A DNA stretch of 64,000 nt from NCBI GenBank assembly GCA_030789695.1, contig CM061139.1:10431878-10495877 (forward strand), read 5' to 3'. Positions 22,034 through 32,903 of the stretch are shown here, one piece after another; position 1 is the first letter of the stretch, and each line of letters begins with the position of its first letter. The notes beneath the pieces are model-generated. The model was not told the origin of the DNA, made no database searches, and was given only the letters and a program-made list of their open reading frames with translations. Both the position numbers and the translations under genes were made by a program. The DNA is from Scilla litardierei (Eukaryota > Streptophyta > Magnoliopsida > Asparagales > Asparagaceae).

Positions 22034-22795
22034 CGATGTGGAACTATTAAATGGAGTTAATAAATTCAATTTAGTTTGCCTTTCACAAAGGTTAAACTTT
22101 CGTGAATTTTAACTCACTCACCGTTGAGCTTCATGACTGATACAACAACGCATAGGAAAAAACGGTGAACACATAGGAAAAAACGGTGAGTCAATCGGAG
22201 TCCGTTTGACCCTTCAATTGATCGCCCAAAGTTCAGCCCAAGGCTTGATTTTAGTCCAAAATCAGCCGTCACAAAAAACTGCACAACCCCTAGGGTTCTG
22301 CACCCAAGCTGTGGCACCCACAGTGCCAGCTGGGCGAGCCCAAACCAGGCTGGACGCATGATCTGAGCGTGCCCAGCCTGGGCACCTATCTCAGGCCAGG
22401 CGCCCGGGCCTGGGCCCGCGCCCAGGCGCTTGGGCCTGGGCACCGGGCCCTGGCCCAAGGCGCCTGGTGCCCAGGGCCCCTAGCCCTGGCTGGCCAGGTG
22501 CCCAACCCAGACTTAGTCTGGCCTGGGTCAACCTGCTCTAATCCATGCCCAGTTTGTGAATCGGTCAGACCCCTTTGAGCAGTTTTCGGTGCAATTTGGG
22601 CATTGAACCTAGATTTAGACCGGGACATTCATGTCTTATCCATGAACTTTTCCTTGCATTTATTTCATTAAATATTGTCGTAAACTATTTACGACACATT
22701 TAATCCGGTTTGCATCAAATGTAAAATAGTCCATATCAAAGCTTAAATTATTATTTGCATCAAATACAAATGATCTGAGGGCACATCCCTCTACA
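22034..22795 (-). mobile_element. LARD-1 5' LTR, outer part
   Basis: On the minus strand it starts TGTAGAGGGATGTGCC at 22795 and follows LARD-2 LTR 32904-33485, including 'atttgatgcaaat', 'ggtgagtgagttaaaattca' and 'cccacatcgg'. The middle (22300-22520) is an unusually GC-rich, repetitive 'GGCCTGGGC' insertion not found in LARD-2. ACATC (22796-22800) is the candidate target duplication; the partner is not visible. Confidence 0.85.
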
Positions 22796-22800
22796 ACATC

Positions 22801-23760
22801 ATCTTTAGAGGGCATTGATGGGCAAGTCGATAAGACAGTGATGTTGACTCCGATTTCCTCCAGACGACGCCAATTGTTTCGGCCAAAAATGACATAGACA
22901 ATGAGGGGCTGACGTGGACTCAGACTCTGAGTAAGAGCCTCGTAGCAAAGTGATTGGGACCAACGGTTGGTAGAACCAGGGTCATTGATAGTCAGGAATC
23001 GGCTTGATGAAGCTCGAACGACCTTCAGGGAGGTCGATCCTTAGTCGAATGCGGTTGACGGACAATTGAACGATCTTCCAAGCTTAGAGAGTCGGAATTT
23101 GGTCACAGCGCACCAGGTGACAGTCGAGCGACCCTTAAGATGGAAGGATTGACCGATCGCTGGTGAGCCTCGATCGACCGTTGCTAGGCTAGGGTCGAGC
23201 AATTCTTCCACTGGATCATGTCTTCGTGTCTCTGCACCACAAAATAGCAGAGGGGTCGGATCTGGGTTCCGACCCAAATTCTCTCCGATGCTTAAGTCAG
23301 AAGAGAACTTAAGAATACACTTGGGGATGTTAAGGTCGAGACGTTGAGGTTCGCCTTGAATGAATCTCTGCAAGTGTGTATGGAGGAAGAAATATAAGTG
23401 TGGAGGAAGAAGACAAGATTAAGGGTATTAGATGTTCTCGTACCTTAAAATCTGAACCCGTCATACATTGTTCCTTTTGGTATTTATATCCAGTCATCTT
23501 CACTTGTAGTGAGTAACCGTTCTTCATTTATTGCGGCTGGATCTTCTTCGATATTGATGATAACGAATGCCCCTTTACTCTGTTACCATAACTCCTTCCT
23601 TAATATATGTGGAGGCCCAACAGTTAAAAGATATATACCTTTGACTGAGTAGCACTCAGACTAATTTATGTGCCTCGAGCTGTGGTGACGAAGTGATTGG
23701 GCCATGATTGGGCCTTAATAATCACGCTATTTCGTGGGGCGGACCCGTGTATCAACAGAA
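22801..23760 (-). promoter_or_regulatory. LTR- or promoter-like region related to 32500-32900
   Basis: No gene. Blocks such as 'gggttccgacccaaattctctccgatgcttaag' (23262-23294) are shared with 32815-32850. On the minus strand a TATA-like ATATAAATA lies at about 23480-23488, with a leader-like stretch downstream. The motif 'cgacgccaattgtttcggcc' near 22866 resembles ends of plant transposable elements. I infer a remnant of the same GC-rich element family into which LARD-2 inserted; identity is uncertain. Confidence 0.4.
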
Positions 23761-24690
23761 TGTAATCATCAAAGTGGTGGGTATAACAGTAAGTAAAGGA
23801 GAAGAGAAATTTTTTTATTTACTAGATAGTTAAGTCACAAAAACTTAAGCACGGTGTGTTCTTTTAAAGATGAGAAAAGAAGAAGCCATACTTGAAACCA
23901 AATCATAGGATGATTTTGATTCCTAAATGAATGGAGCGGGTTGAGTCCTTTATGCCAAGAACAGCTAGCTATTCAATGCTTATTCCTAGATACTTTTTAA
24001 TGTAAATACTACGGCAAAGGATGAGAAATTTTTTAAACCGGATTTTCGAGTCCCATTTATCTAAAAAGTGGTTGGTAAAACAAACCCTAGTTAAACCGTT
24101 TAATGCATTATTTAACTTGTTGGTAAACTAAGCCTATTTCACACACCAAATAACAAGATAAGAACTGTATACACCTCAATATTGGGGTGTATGGATGGAA
24201 ATCTATCCAAAAATTGCAAAAAAACATCAACATCACTAATCGCATCTCTTCTTTTCTATCATTTTCTTGCCACTTTTGGCAAATTCTATTGCATGCACCT
24301 CATTCTTGAGGTGCATATAGTCCAACCCAAATAACAAATCCCTATCCCTAAAATCATAGCAACCCATCACATCATAAAAATCCACAAAAACACACGTGAT
24401 GATGTTTCCTCTCATTACTCTGTCAACAATGTTCCCAATCTTACCCCTATGTGTAGGGTCAAAAAATGGATTGTTCAATCTTCTCATTGCACTTTCTCAC
24501 AGGCGTAGCAACGCACTCAAAAGAAATTTTTCTACACGCAGGCAAGTTACAGCATGCAATTCAAACTGAGGATATGTTTTTGGAGACATTCCAGGATCAT
24601 GCTCCACCTTATGCATGATCACCAGAGAGAAAAACCATTAACCTTGTACTACTAAAGGAAAATATCCCTTCAAATATCTATTGATCTTTT
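23761..24690. other. Intergenic stretch without a recognised gene
   Basis: AT-rich sequence. A minus-strand open frame at 24236-24487 (83 codons, 'VFVDFYDVMGCYDFRDRD') is unrecognised and contains a 10-bp palindrome (ATGCACCTCA/TGAGGTGCAT at 24293-24316). It may be the remains of a gene 3' region next to the DUF295 fragment. Nothing else is supportable. Confidence 0.35.
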
Positions 24691-25077
24691 AATTTAATCA
24701 CAGTTCACCTGCGACGTATATCGATTCATCAGCAACACCCAGTCGCCCAGGCTCCGAATCTTTAGCCCGCCTGTTGTCGACAAACTCATACGCATGGCGA
24801 GTTCCGGAAGGAGCACATCACTCCGCAACGAACAGGAGTTTGCCATCCATAACGACCAGCTCCCTCGTCCTCCATCCGTCATCAAATATCGCTTAGCTGC
24901 CAATCTTCTCGGGTCGGGATCAAAATCGTAAATATCCATTCCTTGCCCGTCGATGACTTGCAATCTTCCCTTGTAGAAGGCTAAACTGCGCACCCAACTC
25001 TTGACAGGTATCTCCCTTCACCCGTCGTCTTTTGGGCGGCCTGTCAACAAGCGTCGTGCTTGGTCGATCAAGGGCAT
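24691..25077 (-). pseudogene. DUF295 (KIB1-like) gene, downstream half, cut by CACTA-2
   Basis: The frame reads 'PLIDQARRLLTGRPKDDG', a TGA, 'REIPVKSWVRSLAFYKGRLQ', 'GMDIYDFDPDPRRLAAKRY' and 'RSLGDWVLLMNRYTSQ', ending in a stop near 24694. It parallels the DUF295 copy at 30405-31067 position by position (DDGWRDLHVKLCVRSFAFHEG there); the TGA replaces the Trp codon of that copy. The last ~60 residues of the family are missing. Removing CACTA-2 and one CAT joins this frame to the piece at 29998-30180 without a shift. Confidence 0.82.
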
Positions 25078-25733
25078 CACTACTACAAAAAACACTTGTA
25101 TAGCGCTTTTTTCACACTTGGATAGCGCTTTTAAGCGCTATCCAAGCTACCGCTATGGTATCTTGGATAGAGCTTTTATAAGTGCTATCTAAGTGGTTTA
25201 CTAAGATAGCGATTTACTACCATAGCGCTTTTGGAAGCACTATTAGAGATTACTCGAGAAATTTTGATTTTGACCTTGCATAGCACTTTCTAAGCGCTAT
25301 CTAAGTGGTTTACTAAGATAGCGCTTTACTACCTTAACGCTTTTGTAGGCGCTATTAAAGATTACTCGAGAAATTTTGATTTTGACCTTGCATAGCACTT
25401 TCTAAGCGCTATACCAAGTACAACTAAGATAGGGCCTAATAAGTGCTATTATAGTACATTACTTCGATAATGCCAGAATTTTTTTCTCTCCGTCAGTCTC
25501 GGAACCATCTACGACCCCCACTGCCTACACGGTATAAGCCTCTATGGCTTATACCCTTGCATAGCACTTTACAGATTCACATTTGTTTCTCTCAGATTCA
25601 ACAGATTCAACCTAATATCACAAAAGTCGCAAAAATACACATTATCCCAAAATTCAAAAAAATACACATGGATATAGATTAACATATTCTCATATTCTCA
25701 ACAAATTCATAAAAATACACATTTCCAGAAATT

Positions 25734-25880
25734 GTTTCTTCAAGCTTCATTTCTATTCAAGCTTCATTTCCATCCAACAGTTTGATTGCAAAGCTTCATT
25801 TCTATTTAAGCTTCATTTCCATCCAACAGTTTGATTGCAAAGCTTCATTTCCATTCAAGCTTCAAGTTTCATTTCCATTG
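25734..25880. repeat. Short tandem repeats 'aagcttcatttc'
   Basis: Six or so copies of 'aagcttcatttc(t/c)att' and 'ccaacagtttgattgc', with units of about 20-55 bases, inside CACTA-2. Confidence 0.8.
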
Positions 25881-27644
25881 CAAAGTATATCTGTATCCAT
25901 TGCAAAGCTTCCGGCTAATATCAGCAACCTATATGCAAAAAAACCCAAAGTTAAAGAGCCAAAGAAAGTTCAAGTAAGAATAATAACACAATATTTGATT
26001 CAAAATGAACTTTAAAATATTAAATATACAATACCATCTTCGACACATCGAATATAATTTGCATACTAAAGACACGTTATTTAAAAGGTAATATGCATCA
26101 TTTTTTACCTAATACTCGTCCAATATGATTTAAATGTCATGCTGCAAAAGAATACAAGCTCATGCAAACTCTTCAATTCTGCATAGACACATATATTACT
26201 ACTATTTTTTGATAAAATCAATCAACTTCATTATTCTATTTAGAATAGTTATTATCTAATTCGATATATCTCTTCTAGTAATGATTGACCCAGCATCATC
26301 TAACTCATGAAATATTGGTGGCCATAAATAAATTAGGAAAAAATCGATAATTAATAAACAATGTCTTACCATCATCTAACTCATGAAACATGGTCAAGAA
26401 CTGCAATAACATTTGGAGTACTAAGTTAAACTCGATCTACCTGTATACCAACAAAAGTTGTGAATGAAGAAATCCCGACCATATAATTCAAATTTCAAGA
26501 CAGAGTAAAATATCATTTAACATAAATCTTTAAACAGATATTAATGTGAAAGTGTGGTTTGGATTTCACTGATTAGATAAAACACAAGTGTTAACAAATT
26601 TGGGTTACTCGGATAATAAAAGTCCAGAAGATATTACACTATATATTTAGAAAAATCAATTGACACTGCATTACAACTATTGTACAGGAGAGTCAACTAA
26701 ATTACAGAAAAAGTGGGCTTTGTGAAAATGTAAAGAGTTATCAACTCATATTCACTTTTATGATCTCTGCAAGTAAATATATCTGAGTAACCTCATGCAT
26801 ATTCGATGTCATTTCTTTTTCAATATTTACCTAATTTCCTCTGATCTGATGGTTCAAGTACACATATTATCAAATATTGCATAGCAGAATGTTTTACATT
26901 AAAATGTATGATTATGTAGATTAATCCACCAAACAAACCAATCTCATCCAAAGTTGTCCAAAACCGCTAATAATTAATCAGGCAAAAAGAATCAAGATTC
27001 TGCATTTTTGGGCTTCGCATGCATCTGTCCATGCGCTGCACGTTGATAAAATGAAAGGATATAGAAACATGATTGGAGTGATAAGGTAACGTGCAAGCTA
27101 TCATCATCTTAATTGGACCACACGGAGACATTACAAGCTTGCCGATAGATCGATCTTGTGAGGGATCCGACACTTGCATAATTGTTTAATACTTTTATGT
27201 TCGTGATCTGTAATTCATGAAATCATTCATGTGTTAGTTTAGATGAATGATTGGAAAATTTTCCTTCGGGTATTGCCATATATAACCTAGCCTCGTTGAT
27301 GCATATCTTTTAAAATTTCATAAGCTAGTAGTATGGCCAAGTACGCGAACAAAAGAAATCCATTATTTGCTACATACCTTCTTGATATTAAGGGCCTCTC
27401 TAGTTTTGTAGTCATTTGCCCAATAATAGCCTAATAGGATAGATAATTCAAATAAGACTGCATGAAAACATACATATCCATTACTATGCAAAATTGAAGC
27501 TAAAATTGTTGATCAAACAGAAGCAAGCCTTGGGATCCAACGTATAGGCTGGATTAACTTGTACAACTGCATATGGAAGAGATATGCTAACACGCAACCA
27601 ATAAGGATGAAGCAATTACGTGGCCATATATATTAGGTGCTCAC

Positions 27645-28108
27645 CATCTGAAATTTGTCAAGTGCAGGAGAGCATATGAGGTTTTGAGGATTAGGATCCA
27701 TATAGTCCTCTCCTTCACAATTTTTTTGTACCGCCTGCAAAATACGAATTATTTCACTAGTAATTTTCATGCTCGGCTTAAAAAGATCAGAACAAGGATT
27801 CATGCAGGTCTGTCACCAGACATCTCCCTTATCATCCATCTTATCATGCTACTGCACCTGAGCACAGCCTAGTGCACATGTGCGATGGCGTGCATATTGA
27901 TTGGAATTTATGTCTTCTGAGAAATCTATATTTTGTTACGTTTACAATTTCAGTCAATAAAATATCAATAGCAATACCATAGCATCGAATTTGGCATTTG
28001 TTACCTCATAGAGTTCATCCGATATAATTCCCACTCCATGTGCATATGTTGTTGGAATTATGGACTTGATATCATTGTATATAACCCGTATTTGCATTTG
28101 GGAAGGGT
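27645..28108 (-). pseudogene. Serine carboxypeptidase-like (SCPL) fragment captured by CACTA-2
   Basis: Two exons are recognisable on the minus strand. The first (28108-28005) reads 'IIPTTYAHGVGIISDELYE' and ends at a donor (GAG/GTAACA), matching the SCPL motif [VI]-P-[FY]-A-H-G-M-[GA]-L-[IL]-S-D-E-L-Y-E and its known intron position. The second (27713-27645) reads 'EDYMDPNPQNLICSPALDKF' and ends at ATG/GTGAGC, matching the following SCPL segment (C-x-G-x-Y-x-x-x-D-P-x-N-x-x-C). SCPL proteins are secreted or vacuolar peptidases or acyltransferases. The catalytic Ser, Asp and His regions are absent. Flanking captured sequence (for example 28440-28560) is unrecognised. Confidence 0.72.
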
Positions 28109-28939
28109 AAGTTGCAATGAGAAATCTGACAAGAAGAATTTTACAGTAGCAACAAATGTATACTGAAATAAAAACAAGCAAGCTACGACTCTCTTAAAGA
28201 AGAAAAGAAGAATTATCAGTGAGCATCCTTTTCATCGATCACTTCCAAGTTATCCTATAAATAGTACCCAAAGTTAAAGATGAGGCACACATATCTCATG
28301 TGCAAGTACAGTGATATAGTATGTATGAGGCCAGATCTACTGTATGCAGTAATTAAGTCTGGTTAATTAGCATGTTAATTAGCTTTATATAGAAGTTCTT
28401 GCAGAGAAGTTCAAACATGCCTTGAACTTCATCCAGTTACTCAAGCATAAAACCAACAGCTTTGTTTCCCCCCTCTTTTGGCAGAATGTGGGCATATCTC
28501 CTCCTACTTCCATTTGCATATCCCCATAAAACTGAAGTGTTAAAGACCATGGCGTGAAATGACATATAAAGCATTAACAAGTGTAAATTGGATGATGATG
28601 ATGATGCTCAAGCATTCGCCACGAAACTTTATTACCCAAATTAAATAGAGGTAGAAAATGAGAGTTCAGATGCAGAAGTACAGTACCCAGGAAACATACA
28701 GTCGACACCAACCTTCCGAGATGAAGATCCATCACATTGCAGTAAGCCCAACCATGATTTGCAACTTGGCCACTGCGCACATGAACCAGGACAAAATCCA
28801 ATATACGACGCAGAAACTAACAGATCCTGGTGTCGACATCATCTCCAAAGTGCAGGAGAAATCATGTGGATGAGAACCCTCGCCTTTTCTCTGTAGATCA
28901 GGTTGCCTGACTCATCATTCCAGCCACTCAGGAATTCCC

Positions 28940-29660
28940 CACTGAGAAACTCGAGCATCTACTAAGCTCGAATCACCGTCCAGCACGTCTGCTTTGGCGA
29001 GGGGGGCGATGGTCACCGGAGGTGGCGGCAGAGCTCGAGGAAAGAGCTTCAACATTCGGGCATTTCATCGAACAGTTGGCGGGCGACATGCTGCGAGGAG
29101 CTTGAACTCGCAAGTCTCGCTGTCGTCCTAAACCGAGAGAGAGGGGGGAAGGAGGCCTTATTGGGCTGCGGCTGGCCGGGGGAGGGACGCAGGGGCCGGC
29201 CGTCGGCTTCCTACTGGATGTCGAAAAGGGGGAGACAGGGAGTTTGGCTCCCCTGCTTGCTGCTGCCGTCGATGGGCTTGAAAGAGAATAGATCTCGGAT
29301 TAAGCTCGTGCAGCGCTTGAGTAAGGCTTGGTGGTTGTGTGGTTGGGTGGTGAAACGACAACAAGGCAGCCGTGGGGAAACTTGGTGATATCCGGGGAGT
29401 TCGTTGTTGCCGCAGGGGTTGTGGAGGCCAGATTTTGAGGAGGGGAGTGGTGACCGGCGGCTTGCTCAGGGGGAGGAGGGGAGAAGCTCGGGAGAAACGA
29501 CACGACCTCGACGATGCTTGGCGACGATGGCAGTGGTCTCGGTAGTGTGGTGTAGAGGACTGAGGAGGGAGCTCCAGAGCTCGTCGGTGAAAAGCGACGT
29601 TGGTGGAGGTCGACCCAGATGTGGGAGGTCGCCGATTGGGGGGAGGTGGCCGCCTCATGG
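28940..29660. other. GC-rich block in CACTA-2, unrecognised
   Basis: This block is sharply GC-richer than the rest of CACTA-2 and carries overlapping open frames on both strands (minus 29158-29658, Pro/Arg/Ser-rich; plus 29404-29676). It looks like a captured 5' exon or promoter of a plant gene, but no conserved motif is visible. Confidence 0.35.
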
Positions 29661-29997
29661 GAAATTTAGGGCTTGAGGAGCGAGATTCGGGAAATTTTCC
29701 CGCCTAAGGCTGTCCAAGCGCCATCTAAGGGAAATTTTTGTTTAAGCACTATTTAGGAGATGTATATTTTTAAAAAAAATGCTTATGTAATGATTAGTAC
29801 CATAGTGTTAACATAAAGCGAGATATTACTTGGATAGCGCTTTTACACAAAAAGCGTTATCTAAGTGATTTTTCCTTCAATTTTGATTTATTTTTATTCT
29901 CTATAAGTACAGAAGCGCTATACAAGAGCTCTCTTAGATAGCGCTTATTAGAAGCTCTATCTAAGTGGCGTTACCCAAGCCCAAATCTGTAGTAGTG

Positions 29998-30180
29998 CAT
30001 GGTGCCTTTCAATGCCACGATGCAATCTCGATCAGAAGCTGGCGTCGAACACACGGCTTCGTCCGAGCCACACAGAGTAGCGTGAGGCGGCAGGGCGGGG
30101 AGCTCGTCTTTCTCCCCAGAGATTATACCCAATATATCAACCAGTGGAATTTCAAATCAAGGTCATGGCATGGTGCCTAA
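29998..30180 (-). pseudogene. DUF295 gene, upstream piece, cut by CACTA-2
   Basis: The minus-strand frame reads 'SGEKDELPALPPHATLCGSD' and then 'EAVCSTPASDRDCIVALKGT', up to the CAT target site. This is the region of DUF295 proteins before the first propeller repeats (C-S-T/S-P-A-S-x-x-D-C-x-V-A-L). It continues in frame at 25077 once CACTA-2 is removed. A stop lies a short way upstream ('TTAGGCACC' region), so the N-terminus is lost or mutated. Confidence 0.7.
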
Positions 30181-30404
30181 TTAAGAACTAAGTACGACCT
30201 GCCAAACATAATTTTTGCCCAACCGGATGAACAAGCCTCATCAAGGCACACAAAGCATAAATCGAGCAACTAAATAGAAATATATATGAAGGAATCCAGT
30301 AGAAACAAAGAAGAGGAATCTAGCTGGCAGAAAGCAGAGAAGTACAAAGTATAAGCAAGAGGATTGAATTTCTTTGCGATGTATACCAATAGCAAGCCTT
30401 GTGG

Positions 30405-31067
30405 TCACCAGGATTGGGGTAAAACCCAGTAGACTTGGAACATACACACTGGAGAAGGGGAGGAGATATTATATGAGCCGGTCTCTGCTACCTTACAGAG
30501 AGAAATAGTCATGACGTTGTCATCTTCCATCGAGTTGTACACGAGCAAGGAGTTGCCTGCTGGTTGGTAGACGCAGTTGGCTCGAAATCCCAACGTGGGA
30601 GATTCTTTGGTCGAGAAAGCCTGCGACGTAAATCGATTCTTCAGCAACACCCACTCGCCCAGGCTCCGAATCTCCACCCACTGGTCATCGACAAACTCGT
30701 ACACATGGAATCGACGAGAAGGAATACTGCAAGTGGAATCGACGAGCAGGAGTTTCCCATCCACAACGGCCAGCTCCGTCGTCCTCCATCCGGCATCAAA
30801 TATCAATATCGGATATCTGCCAATCTTTCTCGGGTCGGGATCAAAATCATAAATATCCATTCGTCGCCCGTCGATAACATGTAATCTGCCCTCGTGGAAG
30901 GCGAAACTGCGCACACACAACTTGACATGTAGATCCCTCCACCCATCGTCTTTCGGGCGGCATGTCAACAAGGGGGGTTCAGGCTTCCACAAAGTAATGG
31001 CCAATGTATACTTGTCAATCTCTAGGGTTGTCGATGGAGACGAGGCTCCTGGTCTCTTTATATAGGC
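30405..31067 (-). pseudogene. DUF295 (KIB1-like) protein, 5'-truncated copy
   Basis: One uninterrupted frame carries the C-terminal DUF295 region: 'LLTCRPKDDGWRDLHVK', 'VRSFAFHEGRLHVIDGRR', 'MDIYDFDPDPRKIGRY', 'GKLLLVDSTCSIP', 'RFHVYEFVDDQWVEIRSLGE', 'NCVYQPAGNSLL' and a final 'MFQVYWVLPQSW'. The family forms a beta-propeller, often in F-box-type proteins. There is no ATG near the front; the first in-frame ATG is the Met of MDIYDF (about 30860), and the frame entry at 31070 is GTG inside a TATA-like box. It is therefore either a truncated copy or a last exon whose first exon is gone. It lies in tandem with the split copy, so the pair arose by local duplication. Confidence 0.7.
31056..31064 (-). 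promoter_or_regulatory. TATA-like box at the DUF295 copy
   Basis: The minus strand reads CCTATATAAAGAG immediately upstream of the open frame. If used, transcription would start near 31030 and the first in-frame ATG would give only the last ~150 residues. Confidence 0.4.
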
Positions 31068-31276
31068 CACAGCCTACTCAATTTTCTCAAGCAATCCATA
31101 CAAACCGTAGGATTGCATCTGACGGTTCACATGGATGAATATGATTACAAAACTAAATCCCAAACCCTAACCCTAGATCTTGGAACCGGGTTTAAGATGA
31201 TTCGACCCAAATTCCAATAGCTATCAATGCATACCACTATTAAAAAATGACAGTATGAACGATTCTATTCTCGGTT

Positions 31277-32300
31277 TTTTTTAACACACGTCTGTTAAGG
31301 GAATCATTTTTTGTGGAATCATTTATTAGTAAATTGATAACACACGTCTGTTAAGGGCCTGTTTCTTTGCAAAACTTTGGATTGGGATTTACTGTTGTGA
31401 ATAGTAAATCTTGGTTGGAATCTTGGGAGAGAGAATATGAGTTTTGTGTTTCTTTTGTTGGAAAATGTGTTGGAAAGTGGAGTTGAGATTTGTTTATGGG
31501 TCCCACACTAAAGTATTGTGTTTCTTTTGGTTAAAGTGGGATTGAGATTGTTGGATGAAGAAAGTGATGTGGGGTCCACTAATGATTAAACTAATTAAAT
31601 ATTTAATTATAATAAGTAAACACATTAATTAATTAACTATTAATTAAAATGTCCAAACATTAACTATTATAATGTTGAAGCTTAAGTATTAATTAATTAG
31701 CATTATTTGTAATCGTTAATGTTTGATATGGGCATTAACTATTAATTAATTACTCCAAACAGCAAAGTGAAATGGGCATTAACTATTAATTAACTAATCC
31801 AAACATTAACGATTCCAAAGCCCAGCAAATATGCCAAAAAAAAAACAGGGCGCGCAGGTTCTGTTGGGAGTTGGGATTAAAAAAAACAAAAAAAACTCTA
31901 TTTCTCGCTTCAATTTCACGGGAGTGCGGAGAGAGAAAGAGAGGCCGGGGCCCACAATTTAACTTTCTCACTGGAAAGTTACGTATTCCCCGTTTTTTCC
32001 GCGGATTGCAAATGGGAGAAACGCGCCTGCCAGCTCGGATACACGCGCGATACTTTCTTTCCCAAACTTCTCCCCAAAAGAAACAGACGGAAGGAAAATA
32101 GGCTGAGAAAGTAGGTGAATAGTGTCTAAACAGTGTAAAATTTCACTTTCCTTCCCTACAATCCACAAAAGAAACATGCCCTAAGAGGATTAGACCCAAA
32201 TTCTGTGGAATCATTTATTAGTAAATTGATAACACACGTCTGTAAAGGGAAATCATTTTTTTTCTGGAAAAACTAATCATAACACACGTCTGTCAATGGA
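31277..32300. repeat. Scattered 'aacacacgtctgt' repeats
   Basis: Copies lie near 31283, 31340, 32229 and 32279. A ~40-bp block ('tggaatcatttattagtaaa' and onward) occurs on both sides of the Harbinger-type element, so the repeat predates its insertion. Confidence 0.75.
31355..32181. mobile_element. PIF/Harbinger (Tourist-type) non-autonomous element
   Basis: The ends are GGGCCTGTTTCTTT and the complement of GGGCATGTTTCTTT, with target duplication TAA (31352-31354 and 32182-32184), the classic Harbinger site. Length is 827 bp. There is no transposase; ORFs inside are short and on both strands. Confidence 0.87.
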
Positions 32301-32898
32301 AAGATGCGTTCCAAATTTTTCTTTCAAAAATATCAACCTCGTTTAAAATCTTGCTTCCAAAAATTCCAAACGGTTGGAAATCAAGAGAATGAGTAGAGTA
32401 ACCATGGCACAAAGCCATGGTTCTCTATTTATTCATAATAGTATTGTTTCAGAGTGTTTTCTCACTACAAAAGCGTTGACCGTGGACAACCCGGTCAACG
32501 TGGTCAAGGGGCCCGCTTGGGTCCCTCGGGTGTGTCGAGTCGGTGCAGACGAGGCGCGAGTCGGAGCTGAAGAGGGCGAGGGACGCGTCGGTTGGGCCGA
32601 ATCGGGGTCCTTGGTCGCTGGTAGGGCGAGGGGAAGCCTCGGCCTGGATTGAGGCGCTCGGCCTCGGTCGGTCGTGCTCGGCCTCGGCGGTCGGACGACG
32701 AGGGGTAGCCTCGGTCGTCCAGCTGATTGTGTGGTCGGCGAGGGGCGGAGGAGAAGCCTCGGCCCGTGGATCAGTTGTCCTCCTGCGTAGACGAGAACGC
32801 TCGTCAGGGGGCCGGACCTTGGTTCCGGCCAAATCCCCTCCGATGCCTAAGCCAGATAGAGATCTGAAAGAGGAGGCTCGGCGGAGACGGTTCGACTC
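32301..32898 (-). promoter_or_regulatory. GC-rich leader-like region, left side of the LARD-2 insertion
   Basis: From about 32460 the sequence turns GC-rich and, read on the minus strand, continues from 40430 across LARD-2. A minus-strand TATA box (TATAAAGG) lies at about 40563-40570, so this would be the transcribed leader. It shares blocks with 22801-23760 ('ggccaaatcccctccgatgc'). No conserved protein is seen in its overlapping frames. Confidence 0.4.
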
Positions 32899-32903
32899 GT
32901 GAG

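Larger units (their letters stand above)
25078..29997. mobile_element. CACTA-2: non-autonomous CACTA transposon inserted in a DUF295 gene
   Basis: It begins CACTACTACAAAAAACACTT and ends with the complement of CACTACTACAGATTT at 29997. The target duplication CAT is present on both sides (25075-25077 and 29998-30000). Subterminal repeats are of the 'atagcgctttt' and 'gcgctatctaag' type at 25095-25430 and 29700-29980, different from those of CACTA-1. No transposase is seen. The interior is mostly AT-rich, with an SCPL gene fragment (27645-28108, minus) and a GC-rich block at 28950-29660. Confidence 0.94.

Noticed and set aside
30405..31070. Start codon of the DUF295 copy at 31070
   Set aside because: The first codon there is GTG and overlaps a TATA-like box; no ATG lies near, so I do not accept a full-length gene starting at that point.
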